A stretch of DNA of 64,000 nt from Acinetobacter suaedae (GTDB lineage Bacteria > Pseudomonadota > Gammaproteobacteria > Pseudomonadales > Moraxellaceae): contig NZ_CP043909.1 in NCBI RefSeq assembly GCF_008630915.1, positions 1,736,001 through 1,800,000 of the forward strand, in the 5' to 3' direction. The notes beneath the pieces were generated by a model. The model was not told where the DNA came from. It saw only the letters and a list, made by a program, of their open reading frames with translations, and made no database searches. Each line of letters begins with the position of its first letter. The stretch's first letter is position 1. A program made the translations under genes and the position numbers. This document shows, piece by piece, positions 9,326-17,473 of the stretch.

Positions 9326-9922
9326 TTATTTCATTCGCATTCTGTTATGCACAGCTTGACTCAAAGTATGGCTATCAACATATTCCAACTCACCACCTTG
9401 TGGTACGCCTTGTGCAATACGTGTCATATGAATTGGTAAATGTTTGGTTGCCTCGACTAAATAATGAGCCGTCGCTTGCCCTTCTACAGTTGCATTAGTT
9501 GCCAAAATGACTTCTTGAATTTTTCCTTCACTCAATCTTTGAATTAAATAAGGAATTCCAATTTCTTCAGGTCCGATTCCGTCTAATGGCGATAAATGAC
9601 CACCTAAGACATGATACTTCCCTCTAAAACTACCACTTTGCTCAATTGCCATTACATCTGCTGGGGATTCAACTACACATAACAACTGCTCATCACGCTC
9701 AGCTGATGCACAGATATCACAGATTTCATTTTCTGTTAAAGAATGGCAAATGTGACATTCATGAATATGACTAGATGCTTCATGCAAAGCGTATGATAAA
9801 GCAAAAGCACCTTCACGGTTCTTCATCAATAAATGCAATGCCATACGCTGTGCAGACTTTGGTCCAACACTTGGTAGAATACGCAATGCTTGAACTAATT
9901 GTTCAAATCTTTCACTAAACAC
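9326..9922 (-). CDS. recR: Recombination mediator RecR
   Basis: The 198-residue RecFOR pathway protein loads RecA at gaps. The N-terminal helix-hairpin-helix (LPSVGPKSAQRMALHLL), a C4 zinc finger (CHICHSLTENEICDIC), and a Toprim domain (LCVVESPADVMAIE and ATNATVEGQATAHYL) are in normal order. Length is standard. It lies downstream of the YbaB gene in the usual ybaB-recR order, but a strong minus-strand terminator separates the two. Confidence 0.96.
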   Translation of the reverse strand: MFSERFEQLVQALRILPSVGPKSAQRMALHLLMKNREGAFALSYALHEASSHIHECHICHSLTENEICDICASAERDEQLLCVVESPADVMAIEQSGSFRGKYHVLGGHLSPLDGIGPEEIGIPYLIQRLSEGKIQEVILATNATVEGQATAHYLVEATKHLPIHMTRIAQGVPQGGELEYVDSHTLSQAVHNRMRMK

Positions 9923-9951
9923 AAATCAACTCGATTATTTATAGAAAAACG

Positions 9952-9985
9952 ACTCCCTAAGTTTGATATGAAAAACTTAGGGAGT
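9952..9985 (-). terminator. Intrinsic terminator after ybaB
   Basis: ACTCCCTAAGTTT (9952-9964) pairs perfectly with AAACTTAGGGAGT (9973-9985), a 13-bp stem with an 8-base loop. On the minus strand it follows the ybaB stop by a few bases and is followed by a CGTTTTT tail, so it should limit read-through into recR. Confidence 0.8.
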
Positions 9986-9990
9986 TGAAA

Positions 9991-10320
9991 TTAGAATAAA
10001 CCAGATAAACCTGGTGGTAAGCCCATACCAGAATTAGCAGCTTGAAGTTTTTGTTCAGAAATTGCTTCAGCTTGACGAGCTGCATCATTCATGGCTGCTG
10101 CAATCAAATCTTCAATCATATCTGCTTCGTCCTGTAAAAGATCCGGACTGATTTCAATACGTTTAACGACATTACGGCAAGTCATCGTCACTTTAACTAG
10201 ACCACCACCAGCCTCAGCATGAACCTCTGTATTTGCAAGCTCTTCTTTGGCTTTTTTAAGGTTTGATTCCATATCCTTTTGCATGCGCTGAGCTTGCTGC
10301 ATGAGCATATTAATGTTCAT
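9991..10320 (-). CDS. YbaB/EbfC family nucleoid-associated protein
   Basis: The 109-residue small dimeric DNA-binding protein has an N-terminal helix ([20 protein letters not shown]), core [20 protein letters not shown], and a C-terminal tail [14 protein letters not shown] typical of the family. It normally precedes recR, as here. Start ATG at 10318-10320, 12 bases after the metZ stop, so both may share a transcript. Confidence 0.93.
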   Translation of the reverse strand: MNINMLMQQAQRMQKDMESNLKKAKEELANTEVHAEAGGGLVKVTMTCRNVVKRIEISPDLLQDEADMIEDLIAAAMNDAARQAEAISEQKLQAANSGMGLPPGLSGLF

Positions 10321-10332
10321 AAGTTTCTCTCG

Positions 10333-11520
10333 TTAAATTAAATCTAAACCGCGTGATAAATCGCGAATAATATCATTAATGTCTTCTAAACCAACAGACA
10401 CACGAATTAAGCCTTCTTCAATTCCTGCGGCTTGTTTAGCTTCAGCTGACATTCTACCATGTGAGGTGGTTGCTGGATGGGTAATTGTTGACTTAACGTC
10501 ACCCAGATTACTGGTAATGGATAAGAAACGGGTATTATCAATCACAGTCCAAGCACCTTGGCGCTCACCTTTCACTACAAACGATACTACACCACCAAAA
10601 CCTTTTTGCTGTTTCTTAGCAAGCTCATGACCAGGATGGTTCGGTAAGCCTGCGTAATAGACTTTTTCTACTTTGTCATGCTGTTGTAGCCATTCCGATA
10701 GTTTCTGTGCATTCTCACAATGTGCTTTCATTCGAATACTTAATGTTTCTAGGCCTTTTAAGAAAACCCAAGCATTGAATGGACTCATTGAGTTACCTAA
10801 AGTACGGATGACTCCATTAACTTCTTCAAGTAAATCATGTTTTCCAACTACCGCACCACCTAAAGCACGCCCCTGGCCATCGATATACTTCGTTGCTGAA
10901 TACAAAACTAGATCCGCACCAAATTTAATCGGTTGTTGTAATACTGGCGTACAGAAGCAATTATCTACGGTAAACAAGGCACCATGTGCATGTGCAATAT
11001 CCGCGATTGCCTGCATATCACCCACTTGTGCCAATGGATTAGATGGTGTTTCGATAAAGAGTAAACGTGTATTTGGACGAATCGCTTGTTTCCAGCCCTC
11101 AAGATCCCCCAAATCAACAAAGGTGACTTCAACTGCGAATTTAGCGACGTATTTTTCAAATAAAGCAATGATTGAGCCGAAAACAGCACGCGAACAAATT
11201 ACGTGATCACCAGCTTTTAAATAGGCCATACAGATCGCATGCACAGCCGCCATACCTGAACTGGTCGCTACAGCACGTTCTGCACCGTCAAGCACCGCCA
11301 AACGCTTCTCAAATGCCTGTACAGTCGGATTGGTATACCGTGAATACGTATTCCCCGCGATTTGCCCAGAAAACTTGGCAGCAGCATCAGCAGCACTCTC
11401 ACAGACAAACGATGATGTTAAAAAAATAGGCTCACTGTGTTCACCTTCAAAGGTACGATCATGCCCTGTTCGAATGGCCAGTGTTTCAAGTTGGTATTCT
11501 AAATCATCGCTTGGATTCAT
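10333..11520 (-). CDS. metZ: O-succinylhomoserine sulfhydrylase
   Basis: The 395-residue PLP enzyme of the Cys/Met metabolism family makes homocysteine from O-succinylhomoserine and sulfide. PLP-binding Lys is in LYSATKYIDGQGR; the N-terminal TSSFVCESAADAAAKFSG and YSRYTNPTV segments and the C-terminal ITHPATTSHGRM are family hallmarks. Alternatives are MetB or MetY; the length and segments fit MetZ, the form used by Pseudomonas and Acinetobacter. Start ATG at 11518-11520. A palindrome lies in the leader (11558-11586). Confidence 0.92.
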   Translation of the reverse strand: MNPSDDLEYQLETLAIRTGHDRTFEGEHSEPIFLTSSFVCESAADAAAKFSGQIAGNTYSRYTNPTVQAFEKRLAVLDGAERAVATSSGMAAVHAICMAYLKAGDHVICSRAVFGSIIALFEKYVAKFAVEVTFVDLGDLEGWKQAIRPNTRLLFIETPSNPLAQVGDMQAIADIAHAHGALFTVDNCFCTPVLQQPIKFGADLVLYSATKYIDGQGRALGGAVVGKHDLLEEVNGVIRTLGNSMSPFNAWVFLKGLETLSIRMKAHCENAQKLSEWLQQHDKVEKVYYAGLPNHPGHELAKKQQKGFGGVVSFVVKGERQGAWTVIDNTRFLSITSNLGDVKSTITHPATTSHGRMSAEAKQAAGIEEGLIRVSVGLEDINDIIRDLSRGLDLI

Positions 11521-11557
11521 CGTTTTATATGCCTTATGATCAATGGTCTTAATCTTC

Positions 11558-11586
11558 CTTTATAAAAAGTAATAACTTTTATAAAG
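11558..11586. promoter_or_regulatory. Palindrome between metZ and the divergent hydrolase
   Basis: CTTTATAAAA (11558-11567) and TTTTATAAAG (11577-11586) are exact reverse complements with a 9-base spacer, followed by a run of G. It lies in the shared upstream region and could be an operator; no regulator is assigned. Confidence 0.35.
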
Positions 11587-11713
11587 GGGGGGATCAAATC
11601 CTGTCTAAATATATGCCAACATTTTGATCGCCTAATGTATTTAAGGTCAAGGCATAAGATGAAATTATCGCTTAGACTTCGTACAATCTTGACTCATGAT
11701 GAGACTTTCATAG

Positions 11714-12799
11714 ATGAAATCGCTTGTGGAACAGCAAAAAAGAAATTTTAAACATCTCGCTATGCGCGTATTTGAATCTGACAAACTCGTGCTGTCCCAA
11801 TCAACACCCTATCAAGTCATCGCGCAATTTAAACAAACCCGTGTGCGCTTTTATGCATCTGAGAATAAACGCTACAAAGAGCCACTAGTTTTTGTTGCTC
11901 CACTCGCCATCAACATGGATATCTATGACCTCTATCCTTATCGCTCTTTAGTCAAACATTTCCAAGAGGCTGGTTTTGATGTCTATCTGATTGATTGGGG
12001 TAAGCTCACCTATAAAAATTATCAAATTAATTTTCTTTCCTTTCTTGATAAGTTTATTCCACGTTGTATTGAAGCAATTCAAAAGCATTCTAAATCTGAA
12101 AAAATTTCACTACATGGTTGGAGTATGGCTGGTATCTTTGTCACGCTTTATACCGCACGACATCAACCTAATGCTGTTAAAAATCTCGTGGTGCTTGGTA
12201 GCCCAATTGATAGTTATGCATCTGGTTATATCGGCAAACTTTATAAAACACTCGCTTATGTGACCTCACGGAATGAAAAAATTAAAGATTACATTTATAA
12301 CCGCTTACCAAAAGTAATGATCCATTCTCCGGGTTTTTTAAACTCCCTTGGATTTAAACTCCTTGATCCTAAAGGCTGGATTGATGGCAACATCCAATTA
12401 TTAAAAAACTTGGATAACCTTAAACTTGTCCAAGAAGATGCAACACTGAGCCATTTTTTAAACAACATGATCGATTATCCGGGTGGTATTAACCAAGACA
12501 TGCTATTTAATGTCTGGATGCAAAATCCTTTGAAGAACGGCGCAATAACCTTAAAGAACAAAACCATTGAATTGAAAAATATTCATTGCTCACTTTTGGT
12601 CGGTGCAGGGAAAAGTGATCAATTGGTTACAGCAGATGCCGCTTTTCCTTTAACACAACTGACAAGTAGCCAAGATGTGACGTTTACCTTGATACCGGGC
12701 GGACATTTAGGTTTAATGTCTAGTCAAAATAGTTCAATTGAGTTCTGGCCAACACTTACAAATTGGCTATCAGAACGATCAACTCTAATAAGAAGGTAG
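11714..12799 (+). CDS. Alpha/beta hydrolase, PhaC-like
   Basis: The 361-residue alpha/beta-hydrolase fold protein resembles the PhaC/poly-hydroxyalkanoate synthase group. The early segment EPLVFVAPLAINMDIYDLYP and the nucleophile elbow HGWSMAG (Ser) are visible. Later GKSDQLV (Asp) and GGHLGLM (His) complete a triad. True PHA synthases use Cys in this elbow and are near 560-590 residues, so this is probably an esterase- or lipase-like relative. It is 3 bases from the next gene and likely cotranscribed with it. Substrate unknown. Confidence 0.75.
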   Translation: MKSLVEQQKRNFKHLAMRVFESDKLVLSQSTPYQVIAQFKQTRVRFYASENKRYKEPLVFVAPLAINMDIYDLYPYRSLVKHFQEAGFDVYLIDWGKLTYKNYQINFLSFLDKFIPRCIEAIQKHSKSEKISLHGWSMAGIFVTLYTARHQPNAVKNLVVLGSPIDSYASGYIGKLYKTLAYVTSRNEKIKDYIYNRLPKVMIHSPGFLNSLGFKLLDPKGWIDGNIQLLKNLDNLKLVQEDATLSHFLNNMIDYPGGINQDMLFNVWMQNPLKNGAITLKNKTIELKNIHCSLLVGAGKSDQLVTADAAFPLTQLTSSQDVTFTLIPGGHLGLMSSQNSSIEFWPTLTNWLSERSTLIRR

Positions 12800-12802
12800 A
12801 CA

Positions 12803-13675
12803 ATGATTCAATCTGTTGCATTTATCGGTTTAGGCGCTATGGGCTATCGCATGGCGGCACATTTACCCAAACATTTCGATACAGTCTTGGTTTGGAATCG
12901 AAATTTCAGCAAAGCTGAACAACATGCGACAGAATACGGAACCACAGCAGTTGAACTATCCAAGGCAGTACAAGCAGATATTATTTTTTCTTGTTTGCCC
13001 ACGAGCCAAGATGTTGAAACACTAATTGACAGTGTTGAGATTAAATCAGGTGCGATTTGGATCGACTGTACCAGTGGAGTGCCAGAGGCTGCTCAGCGGT
13101 TAGCTGAAAAATTAAAACTTCAAAATATCGATTTTCTTGATGCTCCTGTAAGTGGTCAAACGATTGGTGCTGAAAATGCAACTTTAACTTTTATGGTGGG
13201 TGGTGATGTTCGTGCATTTGAACGTGCTTACCCAGCGATGGCTGCATTAGGTAAGTTGATTCAACATGTAGGCAATTCTGGTGCTGGTTTCGCAGTAAAA
13301 GCGATTAATAATATGCTACTCGCGGTAAATTTATGGTCAGTTGCAGAAGGCTTTTCTACTCTAAAAGCCCATGGTGTAAATCTCGATGCAGCATTAAATT
13401 GTATCAATGCATCGAGTGGTAAAAGTCTCGTCACTGAAAATATTTTTCCGCAACGTGTGTTAAGCCGTGAATTTCCTGTGACCTTTGCCCTACCATTGCT
13501 AGCGAAAGATACTGGAATTGCTTTAGATTTAGTTCATGATGCAAAACTACCTGCACCAATCCTCTCTTTGACACAAAGTCTAATCCAAGCGGCAAGTTTG
13601 ACAGCTGAGCCTAATAGTGACTTTTCGGCTGCCGTGAAAATGTATGAATCATGGAGTAAAATTACATTGGAATAA
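12803..13675 (+). CDS. NAD(P)-dependent beta-hydroxyacid dehydrogenase family protein
   Basis: The 290-residue protein starts with Rossmann motif FIGLGAMGYRMAAHL, then FLDAPVSGQTIGAENATLTF (substrate loop) and GAGFAVKAINNMLLAVNLW, with the catalytic Lys, the pattern of 3-hydroxyisobutyrate dehydrogenase and tartronate semialdehyde reductase. Exact substrate cannot be assigned. The SD for this gene (AAGGTAG) lies at the end of the preceding hydrolase gene. Its 3' end (WSKITLE and stop) recurs about 1 kb downstream, see 14707-14731. Confidence 0.87.
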   Translation: MIQSVAFIGLGAMGYRMAAHLPKHFDTVLVWNRNFSKAEQHATEYGTTAVELSKAVQADIIFSCLPTSQDVETLIDSVEIKSGAIWIDCTSGVPEAAQRLAEKLKLQNIDFLDAPVSGQTIGAENATLTFMVGGDVRAFERAYPAMAALGKLIQHVGNSGAGFAVKAINNMLLAVNLWSVAEGFSTLKAHGVNLDAALNCINASSGKSLVTENIFPQRVLSREFPVTFALPLLAKDTGIALDLVHDAKLPAPILSLTQSLIQAASLTAEPNSDFSAAVKMYESWSKITLE

Positions 13676-13712
13676 ATCTAAAACTTAAAACCTTACGTTA
13701 ATTATTACGTTA

Positions 13713-13739
13713 AAAAACCGCTCTTTTTGAACGGTTTTT
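13713..13739. terminator. Bidirectional terminator
   Basis: AAAAACCG (13713-13720) and CGGTTTTT (13732-13739) form a stem with A and T runs on both sides, between the dehydrogenase gene and the opposing small gene. Confidence 0.75.
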
Positions 13740-13762
13740 AACTAGATTTCTAGTGAAAAAAA

Positions 13763-14044
13763 TTATTTACTATTCACATCAATTTTAAATATCTTTCCAT
13801 TACATACCCAAACCGTATAAACCTGCATATCGACCTCATAAACATATTCTGTTGCATGACAGAAAGATCGGCCATCTTTATGTTTGAAATATCGTGGATA
13901 AGACTTCCCCATTTTTCTAAATAAATCACTTTCACTATCTCCAATGCTCACAAGCTCATAGGCGGAACGCATTGAATTCGTTTCTCTGGCAAAAGTAGTA
14001 ACTGACATTAAAATTGAAATTATTGCGAGTATTAAGTATTTCAT
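13763..14044 (-). CDS. Small secreted protein, unknown
   Basis: The 93-residue protein has a signal peptide (MKYLILAIISILMSVTTFA). The mature part of about 74 residues contains SIGDSESDLFRKMGKSYPRYF, two Cys (SFCHATEYVYEV, VWVCNGKIFKIDV) and a beta-rich C-terminus. This resembles DUF2845 or SmpA-like periplasmic domains, but I cannot place it firmly. It lies in the segment bounded by the duplicated gene terminus. Start ATG at 14042-14044. Confidence 0.6.
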   Translation of the reverse strand: MKYLILAIISILMSVTTFARETNSMRSAYELVSIGDSESDLFRKMGKSYPRYFKHKDGRSFCHATEYVYEVDMQVYTVWVCNGKIFKIDVNSK

Positions 14045-14130
14045 TTTATAAAGCTCTTATTCTTTAATTCACATAATTTATCAAACAGTAAAATATAGTC
14101 ATTACAAAAAAGCTAATGCTTTGTACTACG

Positions 14131-14167
14131 ACCTAGAGCATCGGATTATGAGTCTGCTGCTCTAGGT
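14131..14167 (-). other. tRNA-like hairpin remnant
   Basis: ACCTAGAGCA (14131-14140) and TGCTCTAGGT (14158-14167) are exact reverse complements. Read on the minus strand, the segment contains AGAGCAGCAGACTCATAAT, which looks like the D-arm end and anticodon arm (CAT anticodon) of an elongator Met or Ile2 tRNA. The anticodon stem pairs poorly and acceptor and T arms are not found in order, so it is not a working tRNA. Confidence 0.35.
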
Positions 14168-14251
14168 AACTAAATTTAGCATCTCTTTGACCCTGAACCC
14201 TAAAGTTCAAGGGCTATTTTATGTAGAATCTCTAGCTAAAATATGCTTTAT

Positions 14252-14464
14252 TCAGAAGCTTATCGTGTATTTCGTATTCAGATTGGCATGTTCAGATAAG
14301 TTATGTACATCCTGATCAGTGATAATGCCATGCTCAGTCATCTTAAAGCTATTGTAAGCTTCATTTTTAGGAACAACTGGAGCTTTATTTATACTTTCAT
14401 AATTCGAAGATGCGCAGCCAACGAGACCTAATCCCAGTGTATATGCAATTAATAATTTCTTCAT
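14252..14464 (-). CDS. Small lipoprotein, unknown
   Basis: The 70-residue protein starts MKKLLIAYTLGLGLVGCASS with a clear lipobox (LVGC), so it is a lipoprotein with a mature part of about 53 residues. No recognised domain. The frame is open 13 codons further upstream, but ATG at 14462-14464 has GGAA upstream and starts a perfect signal sequence. It belongs to the segment between the two copies of the dehydrogenase 3' end. Confidence 0.6.
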   Translation of the reverse strand: MKKLLIAYTLGLGLVGCASSNYESINKAPVVPKNEAYNSFKMTEHGIITDQDVHNLSEHANLNTKYTISF

Positions 14465-14503
14465 AATTCCGTTAATTACTATAAAAGTCACATAATCTAA
14501 CAA

Positions 14504-14822
14504 ACTATTCCGTGAATGTCTTATGACTAAAATTTATGAGTTCCAACATCAAAACATTAAGCTAGAAGTGTAAAATCGCTTAATTAAATTTTAAAATTTA
14601 GAGGTTGGATCAGACAAATCTGTCTAAAAACTAAAGAGTCCACTATATCCAAATTACTTTAAAGTTATTGATATAAAACAATTTTTTCTAAAATTAAGAA
14701 TAAATTATGGAGTAAAATTACACTCGAATAATACAGTTTTATTGAAATTTCATCAATAAACCTTATATTAGTACATGCGCTAGGTTCAACTTAGTGCTTA
14801 TTCATAACGAGAGGAATACCTC
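14504..14822. other. Non-coding stretch with remnant of a gene end
   Basis: These 319 AT-rich bases have no supported full gene. They hold the second copy of the dehydrogenase terminus (14707-14731) and the promoter region of the YARHG gene, whose SD GAGAGG lies near 14811. Confidence 0.5.
14707..14731 (+). pseudogene. Second copy of the dehydrogenase 3' end
   Basis: The 16 bases 14707-14722 are identical to 13651-13666. The frame reads L-W-S-K-I-T-L-E-stop, the same last seven residues as the dehydrogenase ending at 13675, but with CTC for TTG at Leu, a synonymous difference. It is thus a remnant of a homologous gene end, not a chance match of DNA alone. Confidence 0.65.
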
Positions 14823-15092
14823 ATGAAGAAGTTTACAGTTGCAGTTTTTGCAAGTTTCGCCGCACTGACAAGTTTCAGTATGCAAGCTTCCGCTTCAGAG
14901 CAAGAATGTAAAAAGTTACAAGATAACTATAACCTTATCTATGCATCTAAAGGTTTCTGCTTCAAAGATGCTGATGCGAAAGCAAAATACGGTAATGAAA
15001 ACTGCCACACAACTAAGCCTAAGTTTTCTGAAAAAGAACAACAACGCTTAGATGAAATCAAAGCACGTCAAAAAGAATTGAATTGTAAATAA
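14823..15092 (+). CDS. Secreted YARHG-like small protein
   Basis: The 89-residue protein has a signal peptide (MKKFTVAVFASFAALTSFSM to about QASA). The mature part has NLIYASKGFCFKDADAKAKYG, the pattern of the YARHG domain (short extracellular domain, function unknown), four Cys that could form two disulfides (EC, FC, NC, NC), and a charged C-terminal helix. Likely periplasmic or outer-surface. SD GAGAGG precedes ATG. It stands alone, with a hairpin after the stop. Confidence 0.7.
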   Translation: MKKFTVAVFASFAALTSFSMQASASEQECKKLQDNYNLIYASKGFCFKDADAKAKYGNENCHTTKPKFSEKEQQRLDEIKARQKELNCK

Positions 15093-15111
15093 GCCTATTC
15101 TCTTGATTAAC

Positions 15112-15130
15112 GTCGATAAAAGTTATCGAC
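15112..15130 (+). terminator. Hairpin after the YARHG gene
   Basis: GTCGATAA (15112-15119) and TTATCGAC (15123-15130) form an 8-bp stem with a 3-base loop, followed by TTATT. Confidence 0.5.
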
Positions 15131-15163
15131 TTATTCAATGAGAATTATTTTAAAGGACTAATC

Positions 15164-15577
15164 ATGGCATACGATGACCAAAATATTTTTGCAAGAATCC
15201 TGCGTGGTGAATTACCAGCGATAAAAGTTTATGAAGATGAACAAGTTCTTGCGTTTATGGATATCATGCCTCAAGCCGATGGTCACACTTTAGTGATTCC
15301 AAAGACCCCAGCGGTTACCTTACTAGACCTCCCTGCCGATGCCGCTGCTTATACGATTCAGATCGTGCAGAAAGTTGCTCAGGCGATGGAAAAGGCGCTA
15401 GACGTACAAGGCATTGTATTAATGCAACTAAACGGTGCCCCTGCTGGTCAAACTGTACCTCACGTACATTTTCATTTGATCCCAAGTTCAATCCATGAAC
15501 TAGGTCGTCATGCTGCCCAAATGGGTGATCAAGAAAAGATTAAATCGCTGGCTGAAAAGATCAAAGCTGCGCTTTAA
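15164..15577 (+). CDS. HIT family protein
   Basis: The 137-residue histidine-triad nucleotide-binding hydrolase has the triad in VPHVHFHLIP with the nucleophilic His, and the N-terminal FARILRGELPAIKVYEDE typical of HinT/HIT proteins. It probably hydrolyses AMP or ADP conjugates. Start ATG at 15164 with AAGGAC upstream. Terminator directly after it. Confidence 0.92.
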   Translation: MAYDDQNIFARILRGELPAIKVYEDEQVLAFMDIMPQADGHTLVIPKTPAVTLLDLPADAAAYTIQIVQKVAQAMEKALDVQGIVLMQLNGAPAGQTVPHVHFHLIPSSIHELGRHAAQMGDQEKIKSLAEKIKAAL

Positions 15578-15591
15578 ATCTTGATGTCAAT

Positions 15592-15615
15592 AAAACGGAG
15601 CTTTGGCTCCGTTTT
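15592..15615 (+). terminator. Intrinsic terminator after HIT gene
   Basis: AAAACGGAGC (15592-15601) and GCTCCGTTTT (15606-15615) form a 10-bp stem with a TTTG loop and a T-rich tail. Confidence 0.85.
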
Positions 15616-15673
15616 TTATTTTTGACTATTTGTATAAAAATCAATAATAAAACTAACTCTCACTCTACATTAA

Positions 15674-15713
15674 CCGTCATTAAACTGTCATTTTTCCTTC
15701 ACTTCTCTGTCAC
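15674..15713 (+). promoter_or_regulatory. Four PhoB-type direct repeats before the porin
   Basis: Four 7-base units occur at strict 11-base steps: CCGTCAT (15674), CTGTCAT (15685), CCTTCAC (15696) and CTGTCAC (15707), each followed by a 4-base AT-rich spacer (TAAA, TTTT, TTCT). This is the Pho box layout (CTGTCAT plus 4 bases, repeated). A TGCATACAA -10-like element follows about 15 bases later. It predicts phosphate-starvation control of the porin. Confidence 0.75.
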
Positions 15714-15831
15714 AAAGTTTACCGATACTGCATACAAGTTAGTGAGCTATGTAACTTTTTGTACACCAGCAAACTTATAACAGTAACTAAGGCAACAGCC
15801 ATTTACAAAAAAGTGTTTTGGAGAAATCTCA

Positions 15832-16920
15832 ATGAAAAAATTGCTTCTTGCTGCTACTGTAGCAACTTTAGCCATGAATGCAGCACAAGCAGCACCTACA
15901 TTGTATGGTAAGCTCAATGTGACTTTGGACCAAATTGATAAAAATGGCTTTAAAGATGAAAGCGTAACAAAAGTAAATTCTAATGCGTCTCGTATCGGCA
16001 TTAAAGGTGAAGAAAAATTAACTGAAAACCTTTCTGCTGTTTATTTAATTGAATGGCAAATCAATGCAGATGGTGATGGTGACCAATCTTTCACAAACCG
16101 TAATCGCTTTATCGGTCTTAAATCAGAAGGCGTAGGTACTTTAAAAGTAGGTCAATACGACTCTTATTTCAAAACTGCAGCTGGTAATAATCAAGATATT
16201 TTTAATGATCACAATGAACTCGATATGACTGCTGTTTTAGCAGGTGAAGATCGTTTAAAAAATGTGATCGGTTTCGAAACTGACAAAAAATTATTAGGTG
16301 GGTTGGCTTTCAACGTGATGTTCCAACAAGGTGAAGAGTCATCTAGTACGGAAAATGCAGCTAAAGGCTACAAAGGCAGTCGTGATGGTTTTGGTGATGG
16401 CGTTTCAGCATCGATTACTTACGACAATAAAGACTATGGTTTAGCTGCCGCAGTAGCAGGAAACTATGGCATCGCATCTAAATATGGCGCATATGGATTA
16501 TCTGGTATTTATACAGATGCAATCCGTGTAACAGGTTCACTTGATTTCACGAAATTAGGTTTTGATGGTTTTGTTTTGGGCGCTTTATGGCAAACTGCTC
16601 AACCTACAGATGATACTGTGACGACAACCAGTGGTTCTGATGTAACCTCTTATAAAGGTCTACAAGAAGATGCATATGGTGTAACAGCAGCATACAAGAT
16701 CCCTTCTACTCCGATTAAGTTAAAAGCACAGTATATTTCTGCTACGACAGAGTCGAATGGTCGTGATGATCGTAAACAAGATCTTTATGGTCTAGGTGCT
16801 GATTATCAAATCAATAAACAAGCACGTTTCTATGGCGTAGTTGGTCAGCAAAAACGTGATTGGTTAGTGAAAGATGATAAGAAAACAACTATTGGTTTAG
16901 GTATGGAATATAACTTCTAA
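15832..16920 (+). CDS. Outer-membrane porin (Gram-negative porin family)
   Basis: The 362-residue outer-membrane beta-barrel has a signal peptide (MKKLLLAATVATLAMNAAQA, cut before APTLYGKLN). The N-terminal APTLYGKLNVTLD, the SRIGIKGEEKL strand, the NRNRFIGLKSEGVGTLKVGQ segment and a terminal Phe (GLGMEYNF) are marks of trimeric 16-strand porins (Porin_4 type). Upstream lie four PhoB-type repeats, so it may take up phosphate or other anions when phosphate is scarce, as PhoE does in Escherichia coli; pore selectivity is inference. SD TTGGAG before ATG. Confidence 0.88.
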   Translation: MKKLLLAATVATLAMNAAQAAPTLYGKLNVTLDQIDKNGFKDESVTKVNSNASRIGIKGEEKLTENLSAVYLIEWQINADGDGDQSFTNRNRFIGLKSEGVGTLKVGQYDSYFKTAAGNNQDIFNDHNELDMTAVLAGEDRLKNVIGFETDKKLLGGLAFNVMFQQGEESSSTENAAKGYKGSRDGFGDGVSASITYDNKDYGLAAAVAGNYGIASKYGAYGLSGIYTDAIRVTGSLDFTKLGFDGFVLGALWQTAQPTDDTVTTTSGSDVTSYKGLQEDAYGVTAAYKIPSTPIKLKAQYISATTESNGRDDRKQDLYGLGADYQINKQARFYGVVGQQKRDWLVKDDKKTTIGLGMEYNF

Positions 16921-16944
16921 TTTGAAGCTTATTTCCTAATCAGT

Positions 16945-16969
16945 AAAAAAGGGCTTTATGCCCTTTTTT
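16945..16969. terminator. Bidirectional terminator after porin
   Basis: AAAAAAGGGC (16945-16954) and GCCCTTTTTT (16960-16969) form a 10-bp stem with a TTTAT loop. It also touches the stop codon of the opposing gene. Confidence 0.85.
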
Positions 16970-17343
16970 CATTTAGAGAATAGATAAATCGTTGCCACTA
17001 CATTCATGAAAACAATTGAAATAAATGAATACCATAAAATTTTAAAAAAATGATCCTTTCTTAAAACATAATAAATTAAAAGTATGATCAGCAGTATCGT
17101 GGAGAAAAACAGCCAAATTATTCCAAGTAATTGGGAGCTTTCCCAAATATTTTTTTCTACTACAAAATAAACGTCTTTGTATAAAGATGGTATAAATAAA
17201 ATCGATAAGAGAGATGAAAAGATAAATAACTTTTGTCGGAACTCTTTAATAAAAAAAGCAACAAGTATCAACATCGGTAAAGTGATGACGAAATAGATAA
17301 AAAATATTAAAAAGAAGCCAACTCCTGACCCTGCCACACTCAT
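16969..17343 (-). CDS. Small integral membrane protein, unknown
   Basis: The 124-residue protein has four hydrophobic helices (for example FFLIFFIYFVITLPMLILVA, LGIIWLFFSTILLIILLIYY and a C-terminal ISIVFMNVVATIYLF) and few charged loops. I recognise no family. It is flanked by strong hairpins, so it is probably a single-gene unit. Start ATG at 17341-17343. Confidence 0.55.
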   Translation of the reverse strand: MSVAGSGVGFFLIFFIYFVITLPMLILVAFFIKEFRQKLFIFSSLLSILFIPSLYKDVYFVVEKNIWESSQLLGIIWLFFSTILLIILLIYYVLRKDHFFKILWYSFISIVFMNVVATIYLFSK

Positions 17344-17426
17344 AACATTCCCTAAACCATCTTAGCTTTTGTTCAAAATTTTATTGAAGTATTATCGCCA
17401 CAATGCAATTATGCATTATTCAAAAC

Positions 17427-17454
17427 CTAAAGCTCATTTGGATATGAGCTTTAG
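17427..17454 (-). terminator. Terminator after the YidB-like gene
   Basis: CTAAAGCTCAT (17427-17437) and ATGAGCTTTAG (17444-17454) form a perfect 11-bp stem with a 6-base loop. On the minus strand it is followed by GTTTTG. Confidence 0.75.
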
Positions 17455-17473
17455 CTTCACAGAGAATAAACAA

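Noticed and set aside
11521..11713. SAM-type riboswitch before metZ
   Set aside because: Only a simple palindrome is present; the multi-stem SAM fold is not seen.
14131..14167. Functional tRNA gene
   Set aside because: The anticodon stem is mispaired and acceptor and T arms are not found in order, so only a remnant is possible.
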